From Charina bottae (lineage: Eukaryota; Chordata; Lepidosauria; Squamata; Charinaidae): a stretch of 64,000 nt of DNA. Below, one piece after another: positions 1-10,639 of the stretch. Each line of letters opens with the position of its first letter. Position 1 is the first letter of the stretch. Both the position numbers and the translations under genes were made by a program. The notes beneath the pieces were generated by a model. The model worked only from the letters and a program-made list of their open reading frames with translations. It was not told the origin of the DNA and did not search any database. The stretch spans positions 1 to 64,000 of the forward strand of contig JALMGJ010000156.1 in assembly GCA_023362775.1 (NCBI GenBank), written 5' to 3'.

Positions 1-2247
1 ACAGATTCCTCAGGAGGCAGACAAGATGACTTGGTATCCCCATACCACCAAGAACTTGCCACAATTTGTTATGATCCACACAGTCAAAGGCTTTAGAATA
101 GTCAATAAAACAGAAATAGATGTTTTTCTGAAACTCCCTGGCTTTCTCCATTATCCAGCGGATATTGGCAATTTGGTCTCTAGTTCCTCTGCCTTTTCTA
201 AACCCAGCTTGTACATCTGGCAATTCTCGCTCCATGAATTGCTGGAGTCTACCTTGCAAGATCTTGAGCATTACCTTACTGGCATGTGAAATAAGTGCCA
301 CTGTTCGATAGTTTGAACATTCTTTAGTGCTTCCCTTTTTTGGTATGGGGATATAAGTTGATTTTTTCCAATCTGATGGCCATTCTTGTGTTTTCCAAAT
401 TTGCTGGCATATGGCATGCATCACCTTGACAGCATCATCTTGCAAGATTTTAAACAGTTCAGCTGGGATACCATCGTCTCCTGCTGCCTTGTTATTAGCA
501 ATGCTTCTTAAGGCCCATTCAACCTCACTCTTCAGGATGTCTGGCTCTAACTCACTGACCACACCGTCAAAGCTATCTCCAATATTATTATCCTTCCTAT
601 ACAGATCTTCCGTATATTCTTGTCACCTTTTCTTGATCTCTTCTGCTTCTGTTAGGTCCTTACCATCTTTGTTTTTGATCATACCCATTTTTGCCTGGAA
701 TTTACCTCCGATGTATCTAATTTTCTGGAAGAGGTCTCTTGTTCTTTCCTATTCTATTGTCTTCTTCCACTTCCACACATTGCTTGTTTAAAAATAATTC
801 CTTATCTCTTCTGGCTAACCTCTGGAATTTTGCATTTAATTGGGCATATCTCCCCCTATCACTGTTGCCTTTTGCTTTCCTTCTTTCTTGGGCTACTTCC
901 AGTGTCTCAGCAGACAGCCATCTTGCCTTCTTGGTTTTCTTTTTCTTTGGGACGTTTTTTGTTGCTGCCTCCTGAACAATGTTGCGAACTTCTGTCCATA
1001 GTTCTTCCGGGACCCTATCTACTAAATCTAGTCCCTTAAATCTATTCTTCACCTCCACTGTATATTCCTTAGGAATATTAGTGAGCTCATATCTAACTGA
1101 TCTGTGGGTCTTCCCTGTTCTCTTTAGTCTGATTCTAAATTTTGCAATAAGAAGTTCGTGATCTGAACTACAGTCAGCTCCAGGTCTTGTTTTTACCGAC
1201 TGTATAGATGTCCGCCACCTTTGGCTGCAAAGGATGTAGTCAATCTGATTTCGGTGTCGACCATCTGGTGAAGTCCATGTATAAAGTCGTCTTTTAGGTT
1301 GTTGGAAGAGAGTGTTTGTTATGCACAGTGAGTTGTCTTGGCAAAATTCTATCAGCCTATGTCCTGCTTCATTTTGTTCTCCCAGACCATGCTTGCCTGT
1401 AATTCCAGGTGTCGTCTGACTACCCACCTTAGCATTCCAGTCTCCTGTAATTAAAATAACATCTCTTTTTGGTGTATTATCCAGTAGGTGCTGCAGATCC
1501 TCATAGAACTGATCTACTTCTGCTTCTTCAGCATCTGTGGTTGGGGCGTATATTTGGATCACTGTGATGTTAAATGGCTTACCCTGAATTCGAATTGAGA
1601 TCATTCTATTGTTTTTTGGATTGTATCCAAGCACTGCTTTAGCCACTTTATTATTAATTATGAGGGCTTCTCCATTTCTTCGGTGGTCCTCTTGTCCACA
1701 GTAGTAGATCTGGTGGTCAACTGATGTGAAGTGGCCCATTCCAGTCCATTTCAGTTCACTGACACCTAAAATGTCTATATTTAATCTTGCCATCTCACCA
1801 ATAACCACATCCAATTTGCCCTGGCTCATAGATCTTACATTCCAGGTTCCTATGGTGTGTTGATATTTAGAACATTGGATTCATCGTTCACCACCAGCAC
1901 CGTCGGCCGCTAGCCGTCCTTTCGGCTTTGAGCTAGCTGCGTCATCACATCTGGGGCTAGTTGAACGTATCCTCTGTTCCTCCCCAGTAGCATTTTGACC
2001 ATCTTCCGACCTGGGAGTCCCATCTTCCGATGGTATACTGACATATCTCTGGTTGTACTGATCCATTTAGTTTTCATGGCAAGAATACTGGGGTGGGTTG
2101 CCATTACCTTCCCCAGGGATCGTATTTAGTCTGACCTCTCTGCCATGACCTTCCCGTCTTGGGTGTCCCTTCACGGTTTAGCTCATGGTTTCATTGGGGT
2201 GCTCAAGCTCCAGCACCACGACAAGGTAACGATCTCCTTTGCTGGAG
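1..2247 (-). mobile_element. RTE/BovB-type LINE, 5' part, cut by the window edge
   Basis: A non-LTR retrotransposon on the minus strand. Its 5' end lies near 2247 and the rest runs off the left edge. From 5' to 3' it holds a 5' leader related to that of the full-length BovB at 35539 (shared 'ccttgtcgtgg' motif), an endonuclease ORF and the start of reverse transcriptase. Bases 1-862 align to 63139-64000 with about nine substitutions and one indel by eye. Relative to that copy this one is broken: a TGG codon has become TGA at 625-623 and there is a one-base indel near 741-748. The flank at 2248 is Penelope-like sequence. Confidence 0.9.
717..1829 (-). pseudogene. BovB/RTE apurinic-type endonuclease and linker fragment
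   Basis: An open frame of 370 codons for the endonuclease half of an RTE ORF. Visible motifs are WTGMG near residue 29, GDWNAKVG near 129 and SDHELL near 224, the Mg-binding and catalytic blocks of exonuclease III-like LINE endonucleases that nick the target DNA. Over this stretch it is colinear with the 1028-residue BovB ORF at 35668-38754. The frame then runs out into unrelated residues because of the indel near 741-748. A related N-terminal piece lies in another frame at 1881-2066, so the 5' side is frameshifted too. The copy cannot make a full polyprotein. Confidence 0.85.
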
Positions 2248-2580
2248 GTTTCTGATCTATGGCAGTGTTATCCTTTTCATAGCTTGCCTTGGTTGTGCTC
2301 CAGTGGATTGAGTACTCAGGCACTTTTTGATAAAATTGCGTGAGTATCTATTTTGTTGGAGGATGTTGTGTGGGCGGTCTGTTTCCTTTTTCTGGTGTTC
2401 TGGGTTGCTGCAGTGCATTTGTGCTCGTCTGAATGTTCTTACACAGCTCCTCTTGTGGGAGGTTGGGTTGTTGCTTTGGTAATGGAGCACCTGGTTAGTT
2501 TTTTCATAGACTTGTGTTTTAATTTGCTGTGAGGATATCCAGAAAGGGTAGCGTGTTGTTTTCTTCTTCCCTTGTGAATT

Positions 2581-3922
2581 TTATTCCTTTGAAGATGTTG
2601 TTTCACGTGCCTTCTCTAGTTGCTCCTTTTTTAGTATGACGAAGGTGTCGTCCACACACCAGATCCATACTTTTGGTTGTATGCGTGGAAGTGCTATAGT
2701 TTCTAGATGCTGCATTATGGTCTCTGCTATGAGTCCTGAGAGTGGTGATCCTGTGGGTCTTCCTCTGATTTGTTGGTACAATTCTCCATCAAACTGAAAA
2801 TAGATAGTGAGGCAGAGGTCGATGAGGTCCATGATTCTGGGTATTCCGATCTTGGTGTATTTGACTAGGTCGGGTGTGTGGCGTAGTACTGGTGCCATGG
2901 ATCCTTTCGCCAGTTCCGGATCTATGGACGTAAAGCGTGCTGTGACATCGAATGACACCATAATCTCATCTTCTTCTACGTTTAGGTCTTTGATTTTCTG
3001 GAGGCACTGTAGTGGGGAGTTGATGGAATATTCACTTCCCTCTGTGAGATGTCCAGGCTTTTTTGTAAGTTCCTTCGCTATGTTGTATGCTGGGGTATCT
3101 GGTAAGGATACAATTGGACAAAGAGGTATGTCGGGCTCCTGTATTTTTGGGTGTCCATAGAAGCATGGGCAGAAGGGGATCCACTGCTTTTCGTTCACCT
3201 CTGTTGTTCTTTTGTGATTTGACCTTTCTTGGTTAGGTCGTTGGGGGTTCTCTTGATCATGTTGACTAGTTTTGGTTTGGGGTTGGTGTTTACTGGGATG
3301 TAGGTTTGTTTGTTTGTTTGTTTGTTTGTTTGTTTATTTATTCATTCATTCATTCATTCATTCATTCATTCATTCATTCATTCAATTTATTCCCCGCCCA
3401 TCTCCCATACAAGGGACTCTGGGCGGGTTACAATAATCAATAAGGTTTCTTTGTCCTCCAGTAACTCTTTGGCTTTCTGTATGTATTGTGTTCTCTCCAT
3501 GATAACCATGGTTTGGCCTTTGCCTGCTGGGAGGAGGATGATGGTTTGGTCCTTCTTTGGGTTTTTGAGGGCTGCTCTGTCCTCTGCTTTGAGTGGGTCC
3601 TGATCTGCGTTCTTCTGGCCTGTGGTATGATTGTCTGCCTTAAGTGTTCTTGGGTCTCTGTGGCAAACCCTGTGGTTTTAAATGCTGCTGCTAAGGCTGC
3701 AAAGAATTCTAACCGATTAGCGTCACCTATGTTACAGTGGAGGCATTTCTGGAGGATATTGTGGTCTGCAGTGGATAGTGGAAGGCTGGACATGTTGACT
3801 ACCCATTCGGGTTCAGGTACCTCTTTGCTTCTGGGGTTTAGCGTGAGCAGTTTGGCTTGGAGTTTTGTTTTCCTTTTTTCAGCTTGTCTTAGAGATGTAG
3901 TCTTGATGGTGCTTCTCGGCAT
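2581..3922 (-). pseudogene. Penelope-like reverse transcriptase (interrupted)
   Basis: Two open pieces. 3437-3922 encodes a basic N-terminal region (161 codons) and 2581-3198 encodes 205 codons of reverse transcriptase. RT blocks in order are FYGHPKIQ, VSFDVTARF, GRPTGSPLSGL and the catalytic box as CVDD instead of the usual YxDD. PLE reverse transcriptases are relatives of telomerase and act with a C-terminal GIY-YIG nuclease. The L2 tail at 3304-3445 separates the two pieces and there is no nuclease domain on this side, so this is a dead fragment. Assignment to the Penelope group is firm from the motif set; the subfamily is not resolved. Confidence 0.8.
3304..3445 (-). repeat. L2 LINE 3' tail with (TTTG)n(TTCA)n
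   Basis: About 40 bases of TTTG units, then about 40 of TTCA units, then the typical squamate L2 terminal stem 'ccgcccatctcc...ggactctgggcggg' on the minus strand. The same tail ends the long L2 copy at 39226. It is a short 5'-truncated insertion splitting the PLE coding region. Confidence 0.75.
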
Positions 3923-3965
3923 TTCTGTGTGTTCTGGGTTCCAGTTGCTCCTTGAGGTTGTCTAT

Positions 3966-4837
3966 GGTGTACCACGCGACATCACCATAGCACACAAACC
4001 AACAACAGCCCTCCAAGACATCTTAGTACACCAAAAGACCCAGTAGCCCAAGAAGGAAAAACAGGAGTCATCTACAACATACAGTGTAAGGACTGTAGCA
4101 GCCACTATGAAGGACAGACAGGCAGAAGATTAGCAGAGCGCACCCGTGAACACCCACTAGCAGTCGGGAGACATGATAAAAACTCCTCAATCTCACAACA
4201 CATGGACAGACTCAACCACACTTTCAACTGGGAAACTGTGAGCATCCTAAAAAGGCAAAGGTTCCCCCCGCACATTTGTGCAGTCATGTCTGACTCTAGG
4301 GGCCGGTGCTCATCTCCCTTTGCTAGCCGAAGAGCCAGCCTTGTCAGAAGACACTTCCACGGTCATGTGGCCGGCATGACGCACACGGAACGCTGTTACC
4401 TACCCACCAAAGTGGTACCTATTCATTTACTTGCATTTGCATGCTTTGGAATTGCTAGGTTGGCAAGAGCTGGGGCAAGTACAGGAGCTCACTCCGTCAT
4501 GCAGGGCTAGGGATTCGAACCTCCGAACTTGCGATCTTCCGATCGACAAGCCTGGTGTCTTACCCGCTGAGCCACCACGCCCCTTGTGAGCATCCTAAAC
4601 CAAGCCAAATCCAGAAACGCCAAGAATGGAATTCCCAGAAGCTTGGCGTTCAGACAAATCAGTCATCAACAGACACATAGAGATAAACCCCATTTACACA
4701 CCATTCAAAAGAGACAATAAAAAAGCTAAGAAGGAAACAAAGACCAGCACACATCCTCTCCAGCAGCCTACACCCAGAGAAGCAGGAATTACACCAGACA
4801 ATCAATGGAGCAGAAAACAATACCCTCATCAAGGAAC
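3966..4837 (+). pseudogene. Penelope-like GIY-YIG endonuclease end, split by a SINE
   Basis: Plus-strand C-terminal PLE region. Around 4070-4250 one frame reads GVIYNIQCKDC then EGQTGRRLAERTREH, the two halves of a GIY-YIG nuclease, followed by a histidine-rich SQHMDRLNHTFNW stretch. After the SINE the tail continues from 4600 (EAWRSDKSVINRHIEIN). A stop and frame change just upstream of the domain (about 4044-4050) show decay. It points away from the minus-strand RT half at 2248-3965, so the two halves are joined head to head at about 3965. Confidence 0.8.
4252..4584 (-). mobile_element. tRNA-derived SINE, full length
   Basis: A 333-bp SINE on the minus strand. Its tRNA-like head has an A-box-like 'tggctcagcgggtaag' and a B box (ggttcgaatccc, plus positions 4510-4521). 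The body ends in 'gagtcagacatgactg...ggggaacctttgcc', a tail common to squamate tRNA SINEs. A 15-bp target duplication (tgtgagcatcctaaa) lies at 4237-4251 and 4585-4599. Restoring the site rejoins the PLE nuclease region. It is not a functional tRNA gene. Confidence 0.85.
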
Positions 4838-4885
4838 TAGATGCCCAGAGTCCCCTGGTTGGGGGAGATGGGCGGTAATACAAAT

Positions 4886-4933
<48 letters not shown>

Positions 4934-4935
4934 GC
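4838..4935 (+). repeat. L2 LINE 3' tail with (AAAT)n
   Basis: The terminal stem 'gcccagagtcccctgg...ggggagatgggcgg' is followed by about 14 AAAT units, the usual 3' end of squamate L2 LINEs. It is truncated to the tail alone and abuts the PLE at its left. Confidence 0.8.
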
Positions 4936-4959
4936 TTCCAAGAAGGAAACCACACTCCC

Positions 4960-5330
4960 ACCCATCAGGTGTGGCAGAGGGGCCATGCTGCGGGTCCCGT
5001 CTGCCAGGGAGTAACATTTGGCAGATCCCAGGAGACAAGTTCCTCAAGATGTGGCTCTGTGATCAGGCCTGGGGGTTCCAGGGGACCGGGGAGATCTTGC
5101 AATGGCCCCCTGACTGTGGTTAATACTCTCCCCTTTTGTTTTGTGGGCCTTTGGGTAGCTATTTTTAATTGTGACTGTTTTTATCTATTTATTCTTTTTT
5201 AATTAAGTGTTGTACGCCTCCCAGAGTCACTTTTATGTGAGATGGGCAGCTATATAAATATGACCAATCAATAAATAGTAAAAATAAAATATAAACAGGG
5301 CACAACCCCCCCCCCCCACACACACACACA
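4960..5330 (+). repeat. L2 LINE 3' UTR and tail, then poly-C/(CA)n
   Basis: Bases 4960-5280 are a diverged L2 3' end in plus orientation ('cagagtcac...gagatgggcagc' at 5221-5250, then an A-rich tail). A short C run and CA microsatellite follow at 5306-5330. Confidence 0.65.
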
Positions 5331-5335
5331 CTAGC

Positions 5336-5440
5336 ACTAATGATGTTACCTAGTCGAGTAGTGAAAAGTCTGCAAGCAAACCTTCAAGCCAAGGACTCCA
5401 GAGTTCAACCCGGAGCTACAGAGATTCTCTTCTATTGGAT
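5336..5440 (+). repeat. Penelope-like element 3' end fragment
   Basis: Diverged match to the PLE terminal segment seen intact at 42525-42635 (gcctagcctggcaatgaaac ... ggactccacagttcaaccc ... attctctt). Only the last hundred bases are present. Confidence 0.6.
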
Positions 5441-5504
5441 CTCGTTCTGGAAATCAAGAAATCAAGAACCTTTTCCTTGCCATCTTTTTGGAACACATTA
5501 TTTA

Positions 5505-5672
5505 CTAAGAAGACTGTTTTTACTGTACCGTTTTACTGTTTTACTGTTATATTGTATTTAATTAATGTTTTATTCCTGTTTTATGTAACCCGCCCAGAGT
5601 CGCTCTCTGAGTGAGACGGGCAGGGAATAAATTTGATAAATTGATAAGTAAATAAATATATAAGTAAATAAG
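5505..5672 (+). repeat. L2 LINE 3' tail
   Basis: Contains 'cccgcccagagtcgctctc' and 'gagacgggcaggg' followed by AAAT-like repeats. A short 5'-truncated L2 in plus orientation. Confidence 0.75.
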
Positions 5673-6012
5673 TAGCATCTTCCACAATGTTTCCTATGTG
5701 GCAAGTTGGTGGTGTCCTTTCATTTATTTCAACAACTGTAATAGTTACATGTTGTTTTAATTTGAATTCTTGGTCTAAAGCCAGCAGTGGATAAAATCTT
5801 CCCAGTACTGCCTTGGTGCAGAGGCTTCTCTCGTTTCTGATGCTTCTAGTGTTACTACCATCAAGCTCAGCATTTAAATAATCTGGACACATATCAGCAA
5901 ATATTTTCTGTTGTGGTTTTCCAGAATTTCTTGCATCACTTTGGAATGAGCGATATACTGCTTTCCTAATGGAAGAGGCTGCTGGAACATGTGCTTTATA
6001 ACCAATGAACAC
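5673..6012 (-). other. Unassigned open segment, about 110 residues
   Basis: A minus-strand frame opens with an ATG at 6012 and stays open through about 113 codons before running into L2 tail sequence. It contains motifs such as AASSIRKAVYRSFQSDARN and AVLGRFYPLLALDQEFKLKQ and looks protein-like rather than repeat-derived. I do not recognise the family. There are no splice sites that I trust. It may be a retrocopy or transposase fragment. Bases 6013-6560 hold a GGGA/GGAA-rich simple repeat (6057-6100), a short AT palindrome (6320-6365) and nothing else that I can name. Confidence 0.3.
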
Positions 6013-7107
6013 TTGGCATCAACAATGGTGATTATCTGGAAGCAGCCTTAGGTTTGTAGAGGGAGGGAGGAAGGGAGGGAGGGAAGAAGGAAGGAAGGAT
6101 ACACTGATGTAAGATGAAATGAGAAAAAAGGGAGATGGAAGGAGCAGATGGAATGAATTCTCTGCTTCGTGGCATCTTAGAATCTTAAAACGGTCCTGGA
6201 GTTAGCCTCTGGCTTTCCTAGTCCTCTAGATTTTGATACATACTCTAATTCAAAATCCATGTAAAGTGAATACTTTGGAGTAGAAGAATGAACAGAAGAA
6301 TACAAAAGTATGCATTTTAAGATTAATTTAATTTAATCTTAAATTTAAATCTTAATTTAAGATTAAGATACTGCAAGCATTTTAAACCATCATAGGCAGA
6401 CAGAATACAGATATGAAATAAACCCACCCTTGCTGTTACATCCATTACCACTTTCATTTTTTTTCAAGAAACTTTGATTTGCTGTTAGTTATACAACAGT
6501 ATTTTTTTAAAAAATTCAATGGCATCAATTGTTACTCTTCCTCTTGGACCAGCCAGCAGAAGCAGGAATGAGGCATAAAAGACTACATTAACTCAAGAAT
6601 ACAAAAGCCATATCTGAGGAAACAGAAGTAAAAAACGATCCTAAGATTGTCACAGGGCCTATTGCAAATCGGTGAAATCTAGGATTTCTTTTTTTAGTCT
6701 TGCATTTCAGAAAATAGTGCTATGTGTTAATAATCTGCATATTACTTTTACTTGGGAAGATTCAGAAAAGCTGCAAAAAAGTATCTGACATTATAGAAGG
6801 AGAGCCGTGTTAGTCAGGAGGAGTCTGGCAGCCCCTTTTCTGACTAACAAATTGAATAAATTTTGCCTTTTAATAAAATTTGCTAGCCAGAAAAGGGGCG
6901 ACCAGATACCTTCTAAAAGAAGGATCAGAATTTATCTGAAAAAGATGGAGTTGGGTGGGAGGCAACCATATGACTTAGGGGCTCCTTGGTAATCAAAACT
7001 TGAATCATCAAATTAAGTTATTTGCTATTATTAACATGTAATTTATGCATGACTCTACAATCAATATAGCTATTAATGTAATATATATGCCCGAGAATCT
7101 ATACTCA

Positions 7108-7691
7108 TGTGAGAAATGGACCATAGAAATGACCACTCATGATCTCTCTGAGTCAAAGTATAAAAGCAAAGATTTATTTCGCATTTGCAAAGGCGGGTGA
7201 ATCCAATTGCTGCAGGCAAAAAGGACCACACCTCATTACAGATCTCAGCATCTTATATACCCTAATTTCGCTGCCGAAGGTGACCCTCATCTATCCCCAT
7301 TGGCTGAGGTACCAGGATGTTACACTCTTGTTTCCGATCCGCCTGCAATTTACACATTCTAACCTGTAATTAACACATTTTAACTATTGAGTACATTAAC
7401 AACCCCTTATGCATTTCTTTCCGACCCATGGAGAGTTTTGCGAAAGTTTCGTCCCTGATACGTGTTTGTGTACCCACTTCCTTTATTTCCTTGGGATGAT
7501 AAGACCTATCTCTGTCCCTGTCTCCCCTTGTCTTTTGTGTAATTTATTATCTTAGTCACTGTTATCCTAAAACACCTATGGGTTCAATTTCAGGTCAATT
7601 TCCAGCCATTCAATTAATACATATGAATTGCCATAGCTTTTACCAATATAAAAACTCTTGTTAAAAATAACTGATTTATACATCCCCCACA
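7108..7691 (-). mobile_element. Solo LTR (ERV), 584 bp
   Basis: Begins TG, ends CA and is flanked by a 4-bp target duplication ctca (7104-7107 and 7692-7695). Copy B has the uninterrupted site near 57214. An AATAAA signal on the minus strand near the left end suggests minus orientation. No internal viral sequence remains. A 4-bp duplication fits gamma- or epsilon-like ERVs. Confidence 0.8.
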
Positions 7692-7735
7692 CTCACTTGT
7701 TGTTTTATTTGTTATTTTCCCCTCATTGCTTTCAG

Positions 7736-7776
7736 ATGTTCATGAATAATCTGTACAGCTTCATCTCATGTCCCAG
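7736..7776 (+). CDS. Copy A 41-bp penultimate exon (putative)
   Basis: A pyrimidine-rich acceptor (cctcattgctttcag) precedes and a gtaggt donor follows. The 41-bp exon reads in phase 0 and leaves two bases (AG), which join in frame to the transmembrane exon at 19380. Length, phase and both splice sites match the copy B exon at 57268-57308, although several residues differ. Upstream exons of this copy are not seen between the PLE (ending 4837) and here, so copy A may be a partial gene. Confidence 0.45.
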
Positions 7777-8574
7777 GTAGGTCTTATTCTAAGAAATATA
7801 GGCTGTCTGTGTAGATCTATTTAATTTGCCTGACTTGAGTATACGCAGCTTGACTTAAAATCATCTGAGAAAAAGTTTCCTAATGTTTTGCCACAAAGTT
7901 TATAATGTTAAAATGAGGCAAGTGTTCTTGAAAATAAAACTAGATCAAAGCATGGGCCTAAATCCAATCTATACTGTGATTGGTTGCTGGTAACATCACT
8001 AAAGTAGGCAGGGCTGAAATTTCAGAGATATGCAGGATTGTTTTCTGAGTGTGAGTGGATATTTCTGTATTTGTATTTTAGGAAGTGATAAGCCTTTGTG
8101 AAATTCTGTATGGGTTTCTAAGTTATTTTCTGCTAAATAATGACTAGAAATTGTGTCTCCAATTCTCAGTTAATTGCTGTGGTCAATTTCTGGGTGGGGC
8201 TACAAAATAGATGTTAGGAGCTACACACTGCCCACTTCTGCCTTAAACCCTAGTTTTTTAATACTGTAAGCCATTGTTCAGTTCTCTGAGTCTTTTGGAG
8301 GACTTTAGCACAGAGATATTGGGCCTGCGTGAATAATTTATCCTACAGAAGGGCTGTCCTGCCCCCATAATCAGACTGGCAGAATTAATTGTCCCTTAAC
8401 CCTACTTAAAACCAAATAAATAAATTATGCCAGCTAGACATAAAAGAAATGAGCACAGAACAACTATGTCCCCACTTGCAGTAACAATAACTCTCCCAAG
8501 CCAGATTCATAGCAGTAGTTTTGAAGGGTGGAAAGGAAATCCTCCAAGAATACACATTTATGGTGTAGATATCA

Positions 8575-8632
8575 TACACACACACACACACACAGCACAG
8601 AGAGAGAGAGACATACACAGACACAGACACAC
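8575..8632. repeat. (CA)n microsatellite
   Basis: CA and CAGA dinucleotide run. The paralogous position in copy B (60070-60118) has a CA/CAGACA run of different make-up. Confidence 0.9.
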
Positions 8633-9018
8633 CCCTCTTGGAAGACATTCATCGTCTTAACAACTTTCCAAAACAACCAGAACACAAACAGGCCAACCTT
8701 AAAAACCTGTAAAATCAAAACAGCATTAAGTTCCTCCTCCCTATTCCTGAAGTATTTGTGAGGGATCTCACAATATCTTATAAAAACGAGAAAATTAGGA
8801 GAAAAGGAACCCTTCAGATGGTGATGAAGATCTCTATAACCCCCCTTCTGTTTAGACCTGAATCTACCTCTCCTCTCCTCTTTCCTTCTCTTTTGGTTTG
8901 TAAAAGGAGAGCAAAATGGAGATCCAGAGGACCACTTGCAGCCTTGAACAATCTGGCAGAATGGCCAAACTAGCTAGAGATTCTAGAAGCTTCAGTCCCC
9001 AAACAACTGGAGATCATC

Positions 9019-9740
9019 AAATGTGTTTATTTATCTGTTCAATTTATACAGCCACCCATCTCACACACATGACTCTGGGCAGCTCACACAGTCAACGTAA
9101 CAACAACAAAAAAAACACCCACACCCACACACAAACAAGCAAAGCAAATACAACTAAAGCAATTAAAGCCACCTGCAGGAGAATGCCATCCACACCTCAC
9201 CAAGAGGGCAGCTGCTTCGCAGGCTCCACACCCCGCCGGATCCCCAGGCACCAGGGCAAAGCCGTGTCTCAGGGCCAGAAGGGCCGGGGCCCAACTGAGG
9301 AAAGCCACCCAACCACCTTAGCAGGACACGATCCAGAGTTCCCACTCTAAATTTTGGGGAATGGCCCTGCCCCTCGAGAGGTCTGGATTGGGAATGAAAG
9401 CGTTGTGTCCCCCCCAACGCGTTCCTGGGAGGGGTGCTGCTCCACACTTGGTGCCCAATTGGTGCTGACTGCCCTTTTGCCAGGTGGTCTGGTTATTGCT
9501 CTGGAGACCACTTTAGTCCTCGTGGCAGCCTGGTGCTTTCCTTCCACCAGCGGGCCTAGAAAGGTACCAGGAATGAGCCCTTCTCCTTTGGCAATGATGG
9601 GAGGAATTTGGGGGGCCCTCGGTCCGGCTGCGTCTGAGGCCCTCCAGGCAGGCTGGGCTGCAGCCCCAAGGATTCCTAACCAGCATGGCTTTGTGGAGTA
9701 CGGATGATGGAGCTCAGGCAGCCTCCAGCTGAGAAGGCTG
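9019..9740 (-). mobile_element. L2-clade LINE 3' part, copy A
   Basis: Minus-strand L2 3' end. The terminal stem 'acccatctcacacacatgac...tctgggcagc' at 9052-9083 is preceded in element orientation by a GC-rich stretch related to the end of the L2 ORF and 3' UTR. The same insertion is in copy B (60486-61165), so it predates the A/B duplication. No intact frame. Confidence 0.65.
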
Positions 9741-9745
9741 GCCTA

Positions 9746-10596
9746 TGTCATAAAATCCACTTTAATGAGTACAACTTACTCCATGTAAAGTTTCAACAAT
9801 AGTTCTTTTATTCTTGTGTTATTCGGACAGAAAGCAAAGCAGTTATTGAATTACAAATAACAAATGATAAATGAAAAATAAATGAATAAGATTCTCTAGA
9901 GCTTGTTACAATATTATACTAGGTTAACCATCAATTAAACCTTAATAACTATGCCTCATTAGGCTATCCAAGTTGCTATTCGCATTCACCTCATCAAAAG
10001 TTTCTCAAGTTTCTCAAAGTTTCTCTGTGTATCTTCATTGATACCTGCAACAGTTACCGGACTTAGTATCTAAACCTAGATACTTACATTCACTCCTAAT
10101 AGTTGGCCAGACGTATTAGAGTGAGTTGGGAGTCAGACATTCAGGGCGTCCCCTGTTCCCTGTGGAAAGTCTCGCACCTCAAAATCTCCATTGCATGTCA
10201 TCCTTCTTTTATACCTGACTGTGTTAAATCCAACACTTTACAGTCAGTGTCAGAACTATACGTCAGAACTATACACGTCAGTGTCCGTTCTAACCTGGTT
10301 CTGAACTTGTTGTTTTGCAAAGACCTGACATGCCTTATTCATCATGTTCTTCTTATCTTGTCTGGTACCTCCGTCCACTCACTGTCTGTTCCAAATGTTA
10401 TCTTGTTGTTTGGTACCATGCACACACCTCATACATTCCTCATTTCGTACATTCCAGCAACTTGAACACCCTAACGAGGTCATAAACAGGACAAGCATGG
10501 CTACTAACTGGTTCTATTAAAACTATGATTTTATACATATTTAGGTTTATATATATATAGACTTAATATATATATTCAATATAAAATTTCATTACA
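9746..10596 (-). repeat. ERV 3' LTR, 851 bp
   Basis: Starts TGTCAT and ends ATTACA on the plus strand (TGTAAT...ATGACA in viral sense). It carries TATAAAAG at 10213-10206 and AATAAA at 9812-9807 on the minus strand. I found no difference from the copy at 18442-19292 when reading through both. Confidence 0.95.
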
Positions 10597-10612
10597 TATT
10601 CCCTCTCTTGAA
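10597..10612 (-). other. ERV polypurine tract
   Basis: In viral sense the sequence directly before the 3' LTR reads CAAGAGAGGGAATA, a purine run suited to priming plus-strand DNA synthesis. Confidence 0.7.
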
Positions 10613-10639
10613 CTGTTGCGAACTGGAAGGAGTAATAGT

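Larger units (their letters stand above)
2248..3965 (-). mobile_element. Penelope-like element, N-terminal and RT part
   Basis: The 5' two thirds of a PLE on the minus strand, running from a head-to-head junction near 3965 down to 2248, where a BovB interrupts it. The continuation expected after the BovB (GIY-YIG part, minus) is seen at the other end of the window, 62177 down to 61429. An L2 tail with simple repeats interrupts it at 3304-3445. Confidence 0.8.

Noticed and set aside
4500..4584. tRNA gene
   Set aside because: The A and B boxes belong to a SINE head: a 333-bp element with target duplication and no folded mature tRNA end.
9354..9707. 117-codon frame with a hydrophobic start before the provirus
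   Set aside because: It lies antisense to an L2 3' region also present in copy B, where the frame is not kept.
10103..10465. 120-codon frame repeated at 18799-19161
   Set aside because: It lies on the antisense strand of both LTRs and is shared only because the LTRs are identical.
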